Shown here piece after piece: positions 54,640 through 64,000 of a stretch of 64,000 nt of DNA. Each line of letters opens with the position of its first letter. Position 1 is the stretch's first letter. The DNA lies in assembly GCA_035610365.1 (NCBI GenBank), contig CM069435.1, positions 8,086,001 through 8,150,000 of the forward strand. The letters run 5' to 3'. A program made the position numbers and the translations under genes. The notes beneath the pieces are model-generated. The model did not search any database. It saw only the letters and a list, made by a program, of their open reading frames with translations, and was not told the DNA's origin. Origin of the DNA: Aquatica leii (Eukaryota > Arthropoda > Insecta > Coleoptera > Lampyridae).

Positions 54640-55986
54640 GCTGTAGATCTCAAAATGCACAAATCAGAGAGGAGTGTATGAAATAGAAAAACATAACAAC
54701 GGCGAAGAGGGTTTGGTTTGGAAAGATGTGGATGAAATTGAACTATACGTGTACATTGGTCTGCTGATATGCTCTGGGGCACCAAAGAGCAACCGAGAAC
54801 CCGTAATAATGTTCTAGCAAACAGACCCCTGCTTCCAACGTCGAATATACTCTGTCACAATGCCGAGAACAAGGTTTTCTCAAATTTCAAGTTGGATGCG
54901 CTTTGACGATAAAGACACAAGAAAAGATAGGAAAAAACAGACAAAATGGCTCCTATAAGAAACGTATCCGATAGCTTCGCAAATAACTGCAAAAAGTACT
55001 ACAATTCTGGAACAAATTTCACGGTAGACGAACAACTAGTGCCATTTCGTGGTAGATGTGCATTCCATGTATACATAAAAAGTAAACCTGTCAAATACGG
55101 CATCAAAGTTTGGGTTCTCGCGGATGCAAACACGTCATATTGCAAAAATTTTCAAATCTATCTGGGAAAAGAAAGAAATGCTCCGGAACGCAACCAAAGT
55201 AAACGAGTGGTGTTAGATTTGGTTTCGGGTTTGAGCTCGGGTTACGGAATCACTACGGACAATTTTTTTACCTCTTTGGAGCTAGCTGAAGAACTACTAG
55301 ACAGAAATCTTACCTTGTGCGGAACACTGAGAAGAGCGAGGACATTTTTACCCGCAGAATTTTTACCTTCTCGGAATTGCCCAGTGTATTCCTCAATTTT
55401 TGCTTACCATCCGGAGGTTACTGAAGTATCCTATGTGCCAAAACAGAACAGAAGCGTAATACTGCTGTCTTCAGAACACCGTAAGGGTACCGTTTTAGAG
55501 GAAAACCACAAGAAACCAAAAATGATTATGCACTATAATTCTACTAAGGGCGCAGTTGACACCTTCGACAAAATGGTGGAGGAATATAGCTGCAATAGAC
55601 AGACAAAAAGATGGCCAGCGGTTGTTTTCATGAATTTCATAGTCGTGGCGGCACTAAATGTTTTTATTTTGTGGGTAACGCTACAACCATCATGGAATGC
55701 CCAGCATTTGGATAAGAGCAGGTTGTTTCTTCTTGAATTAGTTAAACAACTGATAGAACCCCATATGCGACGGAGGATAGGCAACTCGATTATTCGATCA
55801 AGACTAAATAAGAAGACCATTGAAAACATTGTGCAAAAAGTGCGTGATTCTACAAAAAGGGGGAGGCGCCACTTGTGCAGTAAAGCTACAGATAAGAAGG
55901 TGACATCGAAATGTACAAATTGTAAAAACTTTGTATGCCCAGCCCACAGCAAGTCGACAAAAATATGTGAAAAATGTAATATGTAA
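54640..55986 (+). pseudogene. piggyBac transposase, N-terminus degraded
   Basis: An intact 346-codon frame (54,946-55,986) carries the core: Asp in FTVDEQLVPFRGR, Asp in GITTDNFFTSLELAEEL and Asp in YNSTKGAVDTFDKM, the DDD triad. It ends in a Cys-rich domain (CTNCKNFVCPAHSKSTKICEKC). Upstream, 54,640-54,945 in other frames encodes NRNDV...CTNQRG and DEIELYVYIGLLICSGAPKS, the DUF4371-like N-terminal part of piggyBac proteins, with stops. The frame at 54,946 therefore starts inside the protein. Confidence 0.85.
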
Positions 55987-56203
55987 GTTATAACATTAAA
56001 TTAATCTAATTAAATTTTTATAAATAAATGCATATTTATCAATTTCTTAGTTTATTATTAGATACAAATTAGGTATCTAAACTTAATTAATAATCATATA
56101 ACATGTGTAAGAAGTTAAAAAAAACGAAGAAAAAGTATGGGGTGAGAAATCACCCAACGTGGTATTGGATGTTTTAAAAATCACCTGGTACTAGGAAGGT
56201 TAA
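54640..56203 (+). mobile_element. piggyBac-like transposon, left-truncated
   Basis: The right end reads, inward, TTAACCTTCCTAGTACCAGG, with the TTAA at 56,200-56,203 as the target site of piggyBac elements. A sub-terminal GGTGAGAAATCACC palindrome lies at about 56,139-56,154. The transposase fills the body. No matching left end was found. Confidence 0.8.
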
Positions 56204-56209
56204 AAAAGT

Positions 56210-57160
56210 ATTAAATAGAGTGGTATATATAATATTAGACATAAATGAAAACACTAATCTGAAAATTATAAAAATATGTGTTCCCACGAGCAGCTATGAC
56301 GACGACGCTATAGAAAGTTTCTATGAAAACCTTATAGAATAGTTAATTATCATGGGAGACGGTAATGCTAGACTGTGAATAAAAATTGAGGAAGTCGAAG
56401 ATAAAATAGACTACTTTAGATATAGTACACGAAACCTTAAAAAACATAATTTATACAACTATGCAATGAACACATTTTATAAAAAGAAGCCTCAGAGAAA
56501 ATCGATCGATGCAAAAGTGAAAACAAAATCGACTACATCCTAACAGCACAATGAGCCTTTTCGTCTTAGTAAAAAATGATCACCGATTAGTGAAAGCAAA
56601 AATAAAATTAATGAAGAATATGGTAATATATAAAGCCAAGACAGAAAACTATTACAAGAATAACAATATTGAGCTATTAACAGACACTCTTACAAAAACG
56701 ACCACAACAGCTTACAGGAGTATATAAAATAAAACTAAAAATAGAAACAAAATGTTCACGCAAGACATCAAAGAAATGTTTAAAAAAAGGCGGGAACTAA
56801 TAAAACAGGGCGAAGAGGTGTGAGCAGAATATATAGAACTAAATCCATTGAGAAAAATATAATGAAAAAAAGCAAGTACAAAAAGTTATATAGAAAAGGA
56901 TAAAAGCATGGGGGTGTTAAGACCAACCCTGAGAAAAACTAGAATAATAGCTATAAAAGACAAGGACAGTAGAAATAAAGATGATAACAATTAGAGTAGC
57001 TGAATTTTACACAGATCTGTACGTCTCAAAAACAGAAACGCCAAACACAATAAAAACCAAACTAAAAAAATACTAAATGTAAACTGAGATTTACACATGA
57101 AATAGAAAGCGCCTTAGCAAAACTGAACAATAATAAATCACCGGAAAGAACAAAGAGGTA
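56210..57160 (+). pseudogene. RTE-type non-LTR retrotransposon relic (endonuclease to RT start)
   Basis: Scattered frames read VPRAAM-like, then YDDDAIESFYENL, IIMGD, and KIDYF with TRNLKKHNLYNYAMNTFF. NDHRLVKAKIKL is the SDHRLVRAKI motif at the end of the endonuclease. A linker and ALAKLNNNKSP follow (NKSPG block). The set recalls RTE/'craniofacial development protein 2-like' elements. It is heavily mutated and no ends were found. Confidence 0.6.
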
Positions 57161-57442
57161 AAGCACAAACGATCACTTGCTAACGATAAAAGCACAAAAA
57201 CAGCTTTCAAGACAATTGAAAGCTGAGCAGTCAAGGAAGCTGTATCAAATTGCAAAATAAAGCACTGATACACAGAGCTAATATGTAATATAAACTATTA
57301 CAATAAGATACGAATCCCATATCAGTTAAGAGAGGAGAAACAACGACGTTATCCCTGTCTTGCCCTTGTCTGACGGCATCGAAAAATACTTCCTACAGAG
57401 TAACAAAGACGGAGAAAAACTCTACTAGACTCAAATCTGAAC

Positions 57443-57860
57443 GAACTGACTAAAGTTAGTCCTTGATAAAATCGGTCTTTTTGTCAAACGACAAAGTAAA
57501 TTCTTACCTCGTGTTTCTATCCTTGACGCGTCTCCAAAGCTCTCCCCTGAGCAAGCGAAGGAGGCTATCTTTTCGCAGAATTTCAACGATGCTTCTGACA
57601 AAATCTTGCAAACGAGCAATTAACAGCTCAATTCCGCTTTGCCTCTTGAGACAAAGCCAATTGTCACTTGACTTTAGAAGTCCCACCACAAGCCCAAAAA
57701 TTCGTTTTGGTATCACGTCGCATATACGTTGCCTAGAATGCGTGCAAGGTCGATGACATTATCGGTGTTCCGCTTTGCTACAATTGTTAAAACTTTGGCC
57801 ACCAATCCAACGACGGTAAAAGTGACCATTATGCTAAAAGCACAAATAAGTCCTAACATG
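57443..57860 (-). pseudogene. unrecognised hydrophobic-then-basic ORF, possibly spliced
   Basis: On the - strand, MLGLICAFSIMVTFTVVGLV begins a hydrophobic stretch, followed by NTDNVIDLARILGNVYAT. A frame break near 57,717 leads to IPKRIFGLVVGLLKSSDNWL and a Leu/Arg-rich helix-like segment ending RVKDRNTR. This is directly followed by a donor-like GTAAGAA near 57,508. The hydrophobic and amphipathic character is visible but I recognise no family. It starts back-to-back with the ORF at 57,982. Confidence 0.3.
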
Positions 57861-57981
57861 GAGCGAAACCCTTAATGTGCAAACTGGGTTTGTTTTGAGC
57901 ATAAAAGTGAAGTCGTTAGACACAAAGCCTCATCCTGCCCAACGTATTTAAAACTACGCGCCAAAATTACAAACACTAATT

Positions 57982-58245
57982 ATGGACACTCAATTAACTT
58001 TGAGGTTTGCGCAAGCAAATTTTCGCAATTCACAAGTTGCGACTTTTGAAGTTATGAGTTTCTCATCCGACAACGACATTGACATATACGTGTTCAGTTC
58101 TGGTTCATGGTACAAGCTCGCTGGCGCGACTGTATTCTTCAACAGGATTTCCTCTTCCTCTTTTATGCGATACTACGCGGATATTATTTTTAATAGTTCG
58201 AAGCCCGTCGGAATAGTTAGACTCAGGTCCGGTTTCACCAACTAA
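57982..58245 (+). CDS. unrecognised 87-residue ORF
   Basis: The start MDTQLTLRFAQANFRNSQVA follows a TATA-like GTATTTAAAAC about 35 bp upstream. It is Ser/Phe-rich (VFSSGSWYKLAGATVFFN and SSSSFMRYYADIIF) and ends SGFTN. The last 26 bp lie in the left arm of the palindrome at 58,220-58,405, so the natural C-terminus may have been replaced. No family is recognised. It is divergent from the - strand ORF at 57,860. Confidence 0.3.
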   Translation: MDTQLTLRFAQANFRNSQVATFEVMSFSSDNDIDIYVFSSGSWYKLAGATVFFNRISSSSFMRYYADIIFNSSKPVGIVRLRSGFTN

Positions 58246-58405
58246 AATTTAACTGTAGATTAACTAACCTACGATTAAATTTAAAATCCTGTCATATCAT
58301 TGGTTAGCTTAAAACCACTAACCAATGATATGACAGGATTTTAAATTTAATCGTAGGTTAGTTAATCTACAGTTAAATTTTAGTTGGTGAAACCGGACCT
58401 AAGTC
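58220..58405. repeat. near-perfect palindrome, two 88-bp arms
   Basis: The arms are 58,220-58,307 and 58,318-58,405, separated by CTTAAAACCA. I see a single mismatch (C/T near the outer end). The outer part reads AGGTCCGGTTTCACCAACT. It could be a foldback MITE or a recent inverted duplication. Confidence 0.9.
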
Positions 58406-58429
58406 ATTTAACAAATAACTGTACTGTAG

Positions 58430-61010
58430 TATCTATGATTACGGTTGAAACTCCTAGGCAATCATCGGCGTTTATTGGCCGCCGAGTGAGAAAGTACGCA
58501 TTAATTTCCAACACCTCAATAAAATCCTCGATGAACTAAGACACGTTCCTATCATAATAGTAGGATACTTCAATCGAATCACCTCGTGGGTGAACGTAAA
58601 CTTTGTGTTGTGAACGAACCTCACTAACCTTTCACCTTCTCTAGCCGCTTAGACTCGATCAAGATCGACGTTAGTTTGGCGTTTCCGTCTATTGTTCGAA
58701 AATTCCTAAACTGGTGTCTTGTTCTAGAAGTTATTGAAAGTGACCACCGACTGATACGATTTGAGTTAATCGTCGAAGGCCCTCACTTAAACCCATCCTG
58801 CGAAAATCCGTAATTATAAACATATAGATCTCGTTAGCTTAATTCTATTCCTACTAATCTTCGTCGCGGTGCTTTGTGCCACAATCCTAGATCTGTAGAT
58901 TCCGTCATTTGTAAGTTGACCAAGATTATCCTAGATTCTTGCCAAAATAACTTAAAATAATAAACTCGTAAGCTCTCGAGTCTGTGTGCCGTGACAGAGC
59001 CCAAAGTTAAATCGAGCGGTAAGACGTCTGAAAAAACACCAAGAAAAAGCCTCAGCGGAAATAAAAAATCAATAGTATGTCCTGTCAATCCAACCATTTC
59101 CAATGTCCGAGACGGCGACAGATACACGATTTCAGAATGCGAGATTATTAAAGCTATTGTTTGCACTCTGTTTCCTGACGACGATTCGACGACAGTTAAT
59201 CCTTTCTATACCCAAATACGATCCCGCACAAATTTGTAAATAAGATCCCAACAGGACTGGGTGGTCACTAACGATGATTTAATAGCAGCGGCTAGTAAAA
59301 ATCTCCTGGACCTGAGAAAATACACTACAATGTCTTTTGTACAATCGTAAAAAATTTCATTTTTTCTAAAATCGTTGATTTGTCCAACTCGTGCATTAAA
59401 CCTGGGTATTTTCCTGCTAACTAAAAAGCTGGTGAACCTATCACTTTTGTCAAATATGGGAAAAGAGCTCTCGTAAATCCCAACTCGTACCGTCCGATAA
59501 CTTTGTTATCAGAACTTCGCTCTGCAAACGTGTACTTTTTAAAAAGATTCATGACGCCATTCCATAATTATTTTCCATCCCAGACAATATGGCATTGTGT
59601 TTGACAAAATGACGATTGACGCCGCACATAGATTAATGACCAATGTACGACCGGACGTCTTCAAGTACAGAATTTTTATCGACATACCTAGAGTTTATAC
59701 AGTGGCCCTCAATAATGGAAGATCTCGTGGTTAAGAGAGTACCGTTGGCGACACGCGCGTCATTTGTAGCTATTTATCAAACAGATTGATAACTTACTCC
59801 TCGAACGTGTTCTGTTCTGTATTTGCCAAATGACTGACGAAAGGGTGTCTACAAAGCTCTGTTTTTAAGCTAACCTTGTATTGCATACGCGGATGACATC
59901 ACTGTCACGGTGTCCACAATTTCTAGACGAGACTTAGAGGCAAAATACAACATTGTTATAAGCTAGGTTAGTAGAAACAAAAACGGTTTTTAGCAGACAA
60001 CATTAAGCACATGGTTTTTGGTTTCACTTTAAAACGTCAGTAGAATTTTTGAATTCAAGTACCTCGGATTTCGGTTCGACGACAAACTGAGTTCTGTAAA
60101 ACATTGCGGAATCGTGGTTGACTTCCGAATATCTTTAACTGTGCAGTTATACCCATACTCACTTATGACCTCAACATTTGGTACCACCGACTTCGACACA
60201 CTCACGTGGTCAAGAAATTGGCCTCTATGCTTCAAAAATATCCTCGGGGCATATCGCACTGTTCCCGTAAATACCCTTTTTGGATTATCCACATCCACCT
60301 CTACATCTCATTTTGCAAGAAAATTAGCGCACCAAAGTTTTTGGCAAAACGAGCACGTGCAATTTGCTTGACTAGTACGTTTCAATCAACGACTTTTCGT
60401 CTTTTTCAACTACTAAACGCCACCTCAAGGTCTTGATCTTGAGTAAATGGCAGTAGTTGTAGGACACTTCCCAGAAAAGGCGTAACGCCTACTCCTGGAT
60501 ATTCCCCAAACGAAAAATAGTCCAAAAACTTTCTTCACACGGCGGATTTTTTTGTCATTTAAAACACATCAGCGTTTTGGATGACGATAGCTGTCCGTTG
60601 TGTGGCGTTCCTGACACTTCAACAGATCGATCGTTCCCTATCAGGATTCCCCTCAGTTATCCTTAGAGTGGTGCCTGATGTAAACAGTAAACATGTATAG
60701 ACTATTTACAAAGAGAAACCAAAACCTCTCTTAGAAGTAGTTTATTTAGTTTTGCTAACTTATGCATGATAATTACGTTTTATTATTTGGGAGCAGCGAT
60801 GGCAAAGTAGAGTCACTTTAGTTTATTATATTTTTAGTTAAATAACTTTTGAGTTTTGTTCTAGATCTAGCTATTTGATTAACACTCTGTCTTTCTTTGT
60901 TCTTAGTATTAACCTTAAAAGCGAGGATAAGCTGTAAAGTAAGTGTCTCGTGGAACCACGTGCTATCATAGCACTCACTTATACTTAGCCCATCCTACTG
61001 GTCCTACAAG
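58430..61010 (+). pseudogene. R1-like non-LTR retrotransposon, second copy
   Basis: Blocks parallel the copy at 1,385-7,745. The endonuclease segment near 58,540-58,700 reads IIIVGYFN and DVSLAF. The pre-RT linker is near 59,090-59,240. Further blocks are NPNSYRPITLLSEL near 59,480 and AYADDITVTVST near 59,888 (intact YADD). A shared 3' UTR with GCGAGGATAAGCTG lies near 60,922. It has many stops and frameshifts and is uninterrupted by other elements, unlike the first copy. Confidence 0.75.
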
Positions 61011-61014
61011 ACTA

Positions 61015-61648
61015 TCCTTTCTACTCGTAAAATTTCCCAAACTTGACCTATCTCTCTTGTGGCGAACTTGTACGAAGCAAGTTCGAGTGATTTGGTGGGT
61101 CGACATCCACCTCCTCCCCACATAACTTCCTTCAACATTATGTAATGTAATAAATCTTTGAACGGTTCGGCACCTTGCGCATCAGCACTTACAGTTTAGT
61201 CCTGCCGTCTCCCTTCGCTAATATTTAGTGTGATAATTTTCCTTTTCTTAATTTTATTTTCATTATCAATAAGAGATATTGACATAACCTTCGAAACCGT
61301 AACTCCAATAGCAAAATGTCGAAAGTATTAATGCACAAAACATTTTTCCTAAACCTTCATCAATGATCTGAATTAATACTTTGCATTTGTATCGCCTTTA
61401 AATCACATTTTAAAACTTACAAAATGATAAAACAAGATTTAAAAAACTAGTACATGCAACCTGTTTATGTTATTAAACCGGCTAAGTTTACAAAATTATT
61501 TATTTGCAAAACAAAGTAAAACAGACGTGTCGTTTTAGTAGACAAGCGTCTAAAGTAAACCATAGCTCAACGAACGTTAATGTGAGTGAGTTATGCTATA
61601 AAACTTTCGACGTAACGTAACGTATCAAAAACAACTTTTGCTCTACAT
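61015..61648. other. gene-free stretch
   Basis: The first part may still be 3' flank of the R1-like copy. No other feature is seen. Confidence 0.5.
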
Positions 61649-63017
61649 TTGTGCGATAATATCAATTTTCACAATTTCCTCAAAAAATACACCGAACAAG
61701 TTGTTTCAGATGAATCAACTTTGAGAAAAAATTATTTAGAAATATGTTACCAATCGGTAAGCAGTTTAATTAAAGTATTAATAGTTTTCAAAATGCTGGT
61801 TTACCTTTTATTGAAAATACAGACAATAAGGAATGACATTGGGGACCATTACATTTGGACTTCGGTTGATGAAACAACCGATTGCGGAGGTCGATATATA
61901 GCAATTTTTGTAGTTGGTAAATTGTCTGAACTAGAACCAGGAAAAGCTCATTTGCTAGCATCCAAAGAAATTCCACAGACCAATCACAAAACAGTTGCAA
62001 ATTTTTTCGATGATTGTTTACGTAAGTTTTTTTTTAATGATTGATTAATATAATCCAATTTATCAATTACAATTATATAATTTTATGTTTGTAGGACTTC
62101 TGTATCCCAATGGCGTAAAAAAAGAAAAAGCTCACTTATTCGTAACCGATGCAGCACCTTATACGATTAAATCCGCTCAGGCATTAGAAATATTTTATCC
62201 GAATTTAAAACATTTAACTTGTCTGGCACATGGAATACATAGGGTGTGTGAATTCATTAGAGACGAGTTTGCAATAGTAAACAAGTTAATTTCTGCCACG
62301 AAAAAGGTAAAAATCTCTAACATATTAGATTCTCTTTTTGATTATTGGATCTTTTTCAGGTTTTTGTGAAAGCACCATTACGGGTAAAGGCCTATAAAGA
62401 AAAACTTCTAGATGTTGGTTATCTGCTTGCATTTTTTATTCCACACATTTTGAAAAAATTAAAAAGGTACAGTTCATACTATAATCTGACATTGTCTTAT
62501 ACAATAATTGAATTGTCTTACTTCAGGTGGTTGAATTAGTTGACGAGACGGCCTCTGCAGCAATTGCTAAATCTCAAAAAGCTTTTAAAGACGAAGCTGT
62601 TAAGAGGGGACTAGTTTTTATAAAAACACATTTTCCGGCATTCCTGACGAATTAAAGAAGCTAGAAAAAAGCGAAACCGCAATGACCGAATCTTTCGCTA
62701 CATTCGAAAGAATAAGAGCAATGATAAGAGCATGTCCAGGAACTATAGGAAGAAAAATTAGTCAAAAATTGGATTCCGTCACATCAAAAAACCCTTCCTT
62801 TGACCTCTTTAAACAACTGACTGAAATTCAAAAAGGGGAGGTCATGAAACATCAACAGAAAATATCTTTAACAATAACAGAAACATCGGCATTAAAATTT
62901 GCTCCACTAACATCTTGTGATGTCGAAAGAACTTTTTCCTTCTATAAAAATATTTTAAATGATAAAAGGCAACAGCTTCTTGGTCAAAATATTGAAAAAT
63001 ATTTGATTTGTGCTTGA
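61649..63017 (+). pseudogene. intron-containing hAT-type transposase-like gene (CGGBP1-like), broken
   Basis: Inferred exons are 61,649-61,756, 61,823-62,021, 62,095-62,306, 62,360-62,466 and 62,527-63,017. All have GT-AG ends and keep frame. Motifs are FLKKYTEQVVSDESTLRKNY, IWTSVDETTDCGGRYIAIFV (first Asp region), HLFVTDAAPYTIKSAQALE (second Asp), HLTCLAHGIHRVCEFIRDEF, and the C-terminal SALKFAPLTSCDVERTFSFY with Glu. Exon 4 lacks the usual TRWGTW segment, and exon 5 has a frame break near 62,638. The N-terminal zinc finger is missing. Known relatives are multi-copy hAT-derived genes in arthropods. No terminal repeats were found. Confidence 0.7.
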
Positions 63018-64000
63018 GAAAATAATAGCACTTAATAAACATTGCAAAACAAAAAAATAAACTGTAAATTTTTTTTTTGGTAGGTTTAATATGCCTTTTA
63101 TGCCACGTTTTTTGGTTTTTTTCTTGCCTTACTATACGCTCTTTAGTCATAAACCAAAAAAGACAAATAGTAGTAAAAAAAAAAAATTAATTCACCTGCG
63201 ACTGACCTGAAAAAAAGCTGTTTCCGTTTAAAATAAATTATTGTGCATTTGTCTTCATAACAGTTAACACTAATTTTAATTACAATTCAATTAATTATAA
63301 CTGTTTTCAACCGACATACTCAAACTAAACTACATTTTAAATAGAACGACACACGACGACAGCACAGAACAGTTACACTATAAAAGATTACAACAAAAAA
63401 TTACTAAAATAAAAACTAAAAATAACATACTATAAGCCAAAAACTCTACACAAAAATAACCCCCAAAAAAACAGCCTGGGACAATCAGAAGATAAAAAAA
63501 TTAAAAAGCAAGCGTCTTTACTATTCACTAGAAACAGGCCCCACAAGAAGAGAAAAAAACATAAATAAAAAAAAAGATCTGATACTTCTAGGAAACAAAA
63601 GGGTTGAAAAGTAAAGAAAAAATACAACTTTAACTCAAAAAACAATACAGAAAACATTTTGCATTTTTATCTATTGAAAAAAAAAACCTAAAAAACGACT
63701 TTCATGATTGCAGCATAAAACAAATTTAAAGAATTCCGTATACTACATGATCATTTGTATTGAAAAAAAATATGTAACTGCAGAAAAACAGCAGTAAAAA
63801 GCTAATAAATATTAAAAAAAAAAAACTGCCGTAATAAAAAAATTCGTGTTAAAGCTTTACCGGTGCATCGTTGAAGGTGAAAAGTTGTAAAATTTTCGTT
63901 AACTTAATTAAAAGCCTCAAATTTTCAAGTGTTTGGGTTTCGAGCTAAGTTTGTTATTTTATGAAGGAAAACATTAATTTAATCATAATTTGATAAAACG
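63018..64000. other. gene-free, very A-rich stretch
   Basis: Poly-A runs are frequent. The open frame at 63,430-63,657 (-) is low-complexity and not supported as a gene. Confidence 0.55.

Noticed and set aside
63430-63657. 75-codon - strand ORF
   Set aside because: Low-complexity Phe/Leu-rich frame in poly-A-rich DNA.
1-64000. Bacterial operon, prophage or plasmid content
   Set aside because: There are no Shine-Dalgarno-led gene clusters or bacterial families. Introns, LTRs and metazoan transposon families dominate.

Overview
The window is AT-rich eukaryotic DNA from an arthropod, most likely an insect. I infer this from spliced genes with short GT-AG introns and from the mix of mobile elements: Polinton, gypsy, copia, BEL/Pao, non-LTR elements, hAT and piggyBac. 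No bacterial gene organisation is present. I found no convincing host gene; at most there is one candidate terminal exon (49,899-50,013). Almost everything I can interpret is a mobile element or a relic of one, usually inside another.

Left part (1-9.6 kb). A decayed BEL/Pao retrotransposon appears as two pieces (about 120-720 and 7,757-8,605). Between them lie a mariner-like transposase relic and an R1-like non-LTR element. That non-LTR element is itself split by a 5'-truncated gypsy element (about 2,390-6,345). From 9.6 to 25 kb there are: a complete-ended hAT element (9,603-12,106, 8-bp target duplication); a 2.5-kb transposon with CACTRGTCTGCA termini (14,558-17,084) carrying a multi-copy uncharacterised gene family; a second degraded copy of that family (21.56-23.03 kb); and smaller relics in long gene-free stretches.

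Centre (25.3-49.9 kb). This is a three-level nest. A gypsy element with LTR-like ends at 25.3 and 49.9 kb is cut inside its reverse transcriptase by a non-LTR element (flanking 13-15 bp duplication, (AAT)n tail). That element is cut in its 5' UTR by a nearly complete 15.8-kb Polinton/Maverick (27,089-42,929; 6-bp duplication CATAAA, inverted terminal repeats of about 490 bp). The Polinton carries a spliced protein-primed DNA polymerase gene on the + strand. On the - strand it carries a block for adenovirus-type protease, major capsid protein, a virion-associated basic protein, penton-like minor capsid protein, retroviral-type integrase with chromodomain, packaging ATPase and conserved proteins. 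This is a capsid, maturation, packaging and integration set, but five genes have single-base frameshifts. It also has a three-exon gene of unknown function and a tandem array of about 450-bp units.

Right part (50-64 kb). A copia element with both LTRs and a 5-bp duplication (50,132-54,296; - strand) is followed by a left-truncated piggyBac, an RTE-type relic, a divergent pair of unrecognised ORFs, an 88-bp-arm near-perfect palindrome, a second copy of the R1-like element (58.4-61.0 kb), and an intron-containing hAT-type transposase-like gene (61.6-63.0 kb).
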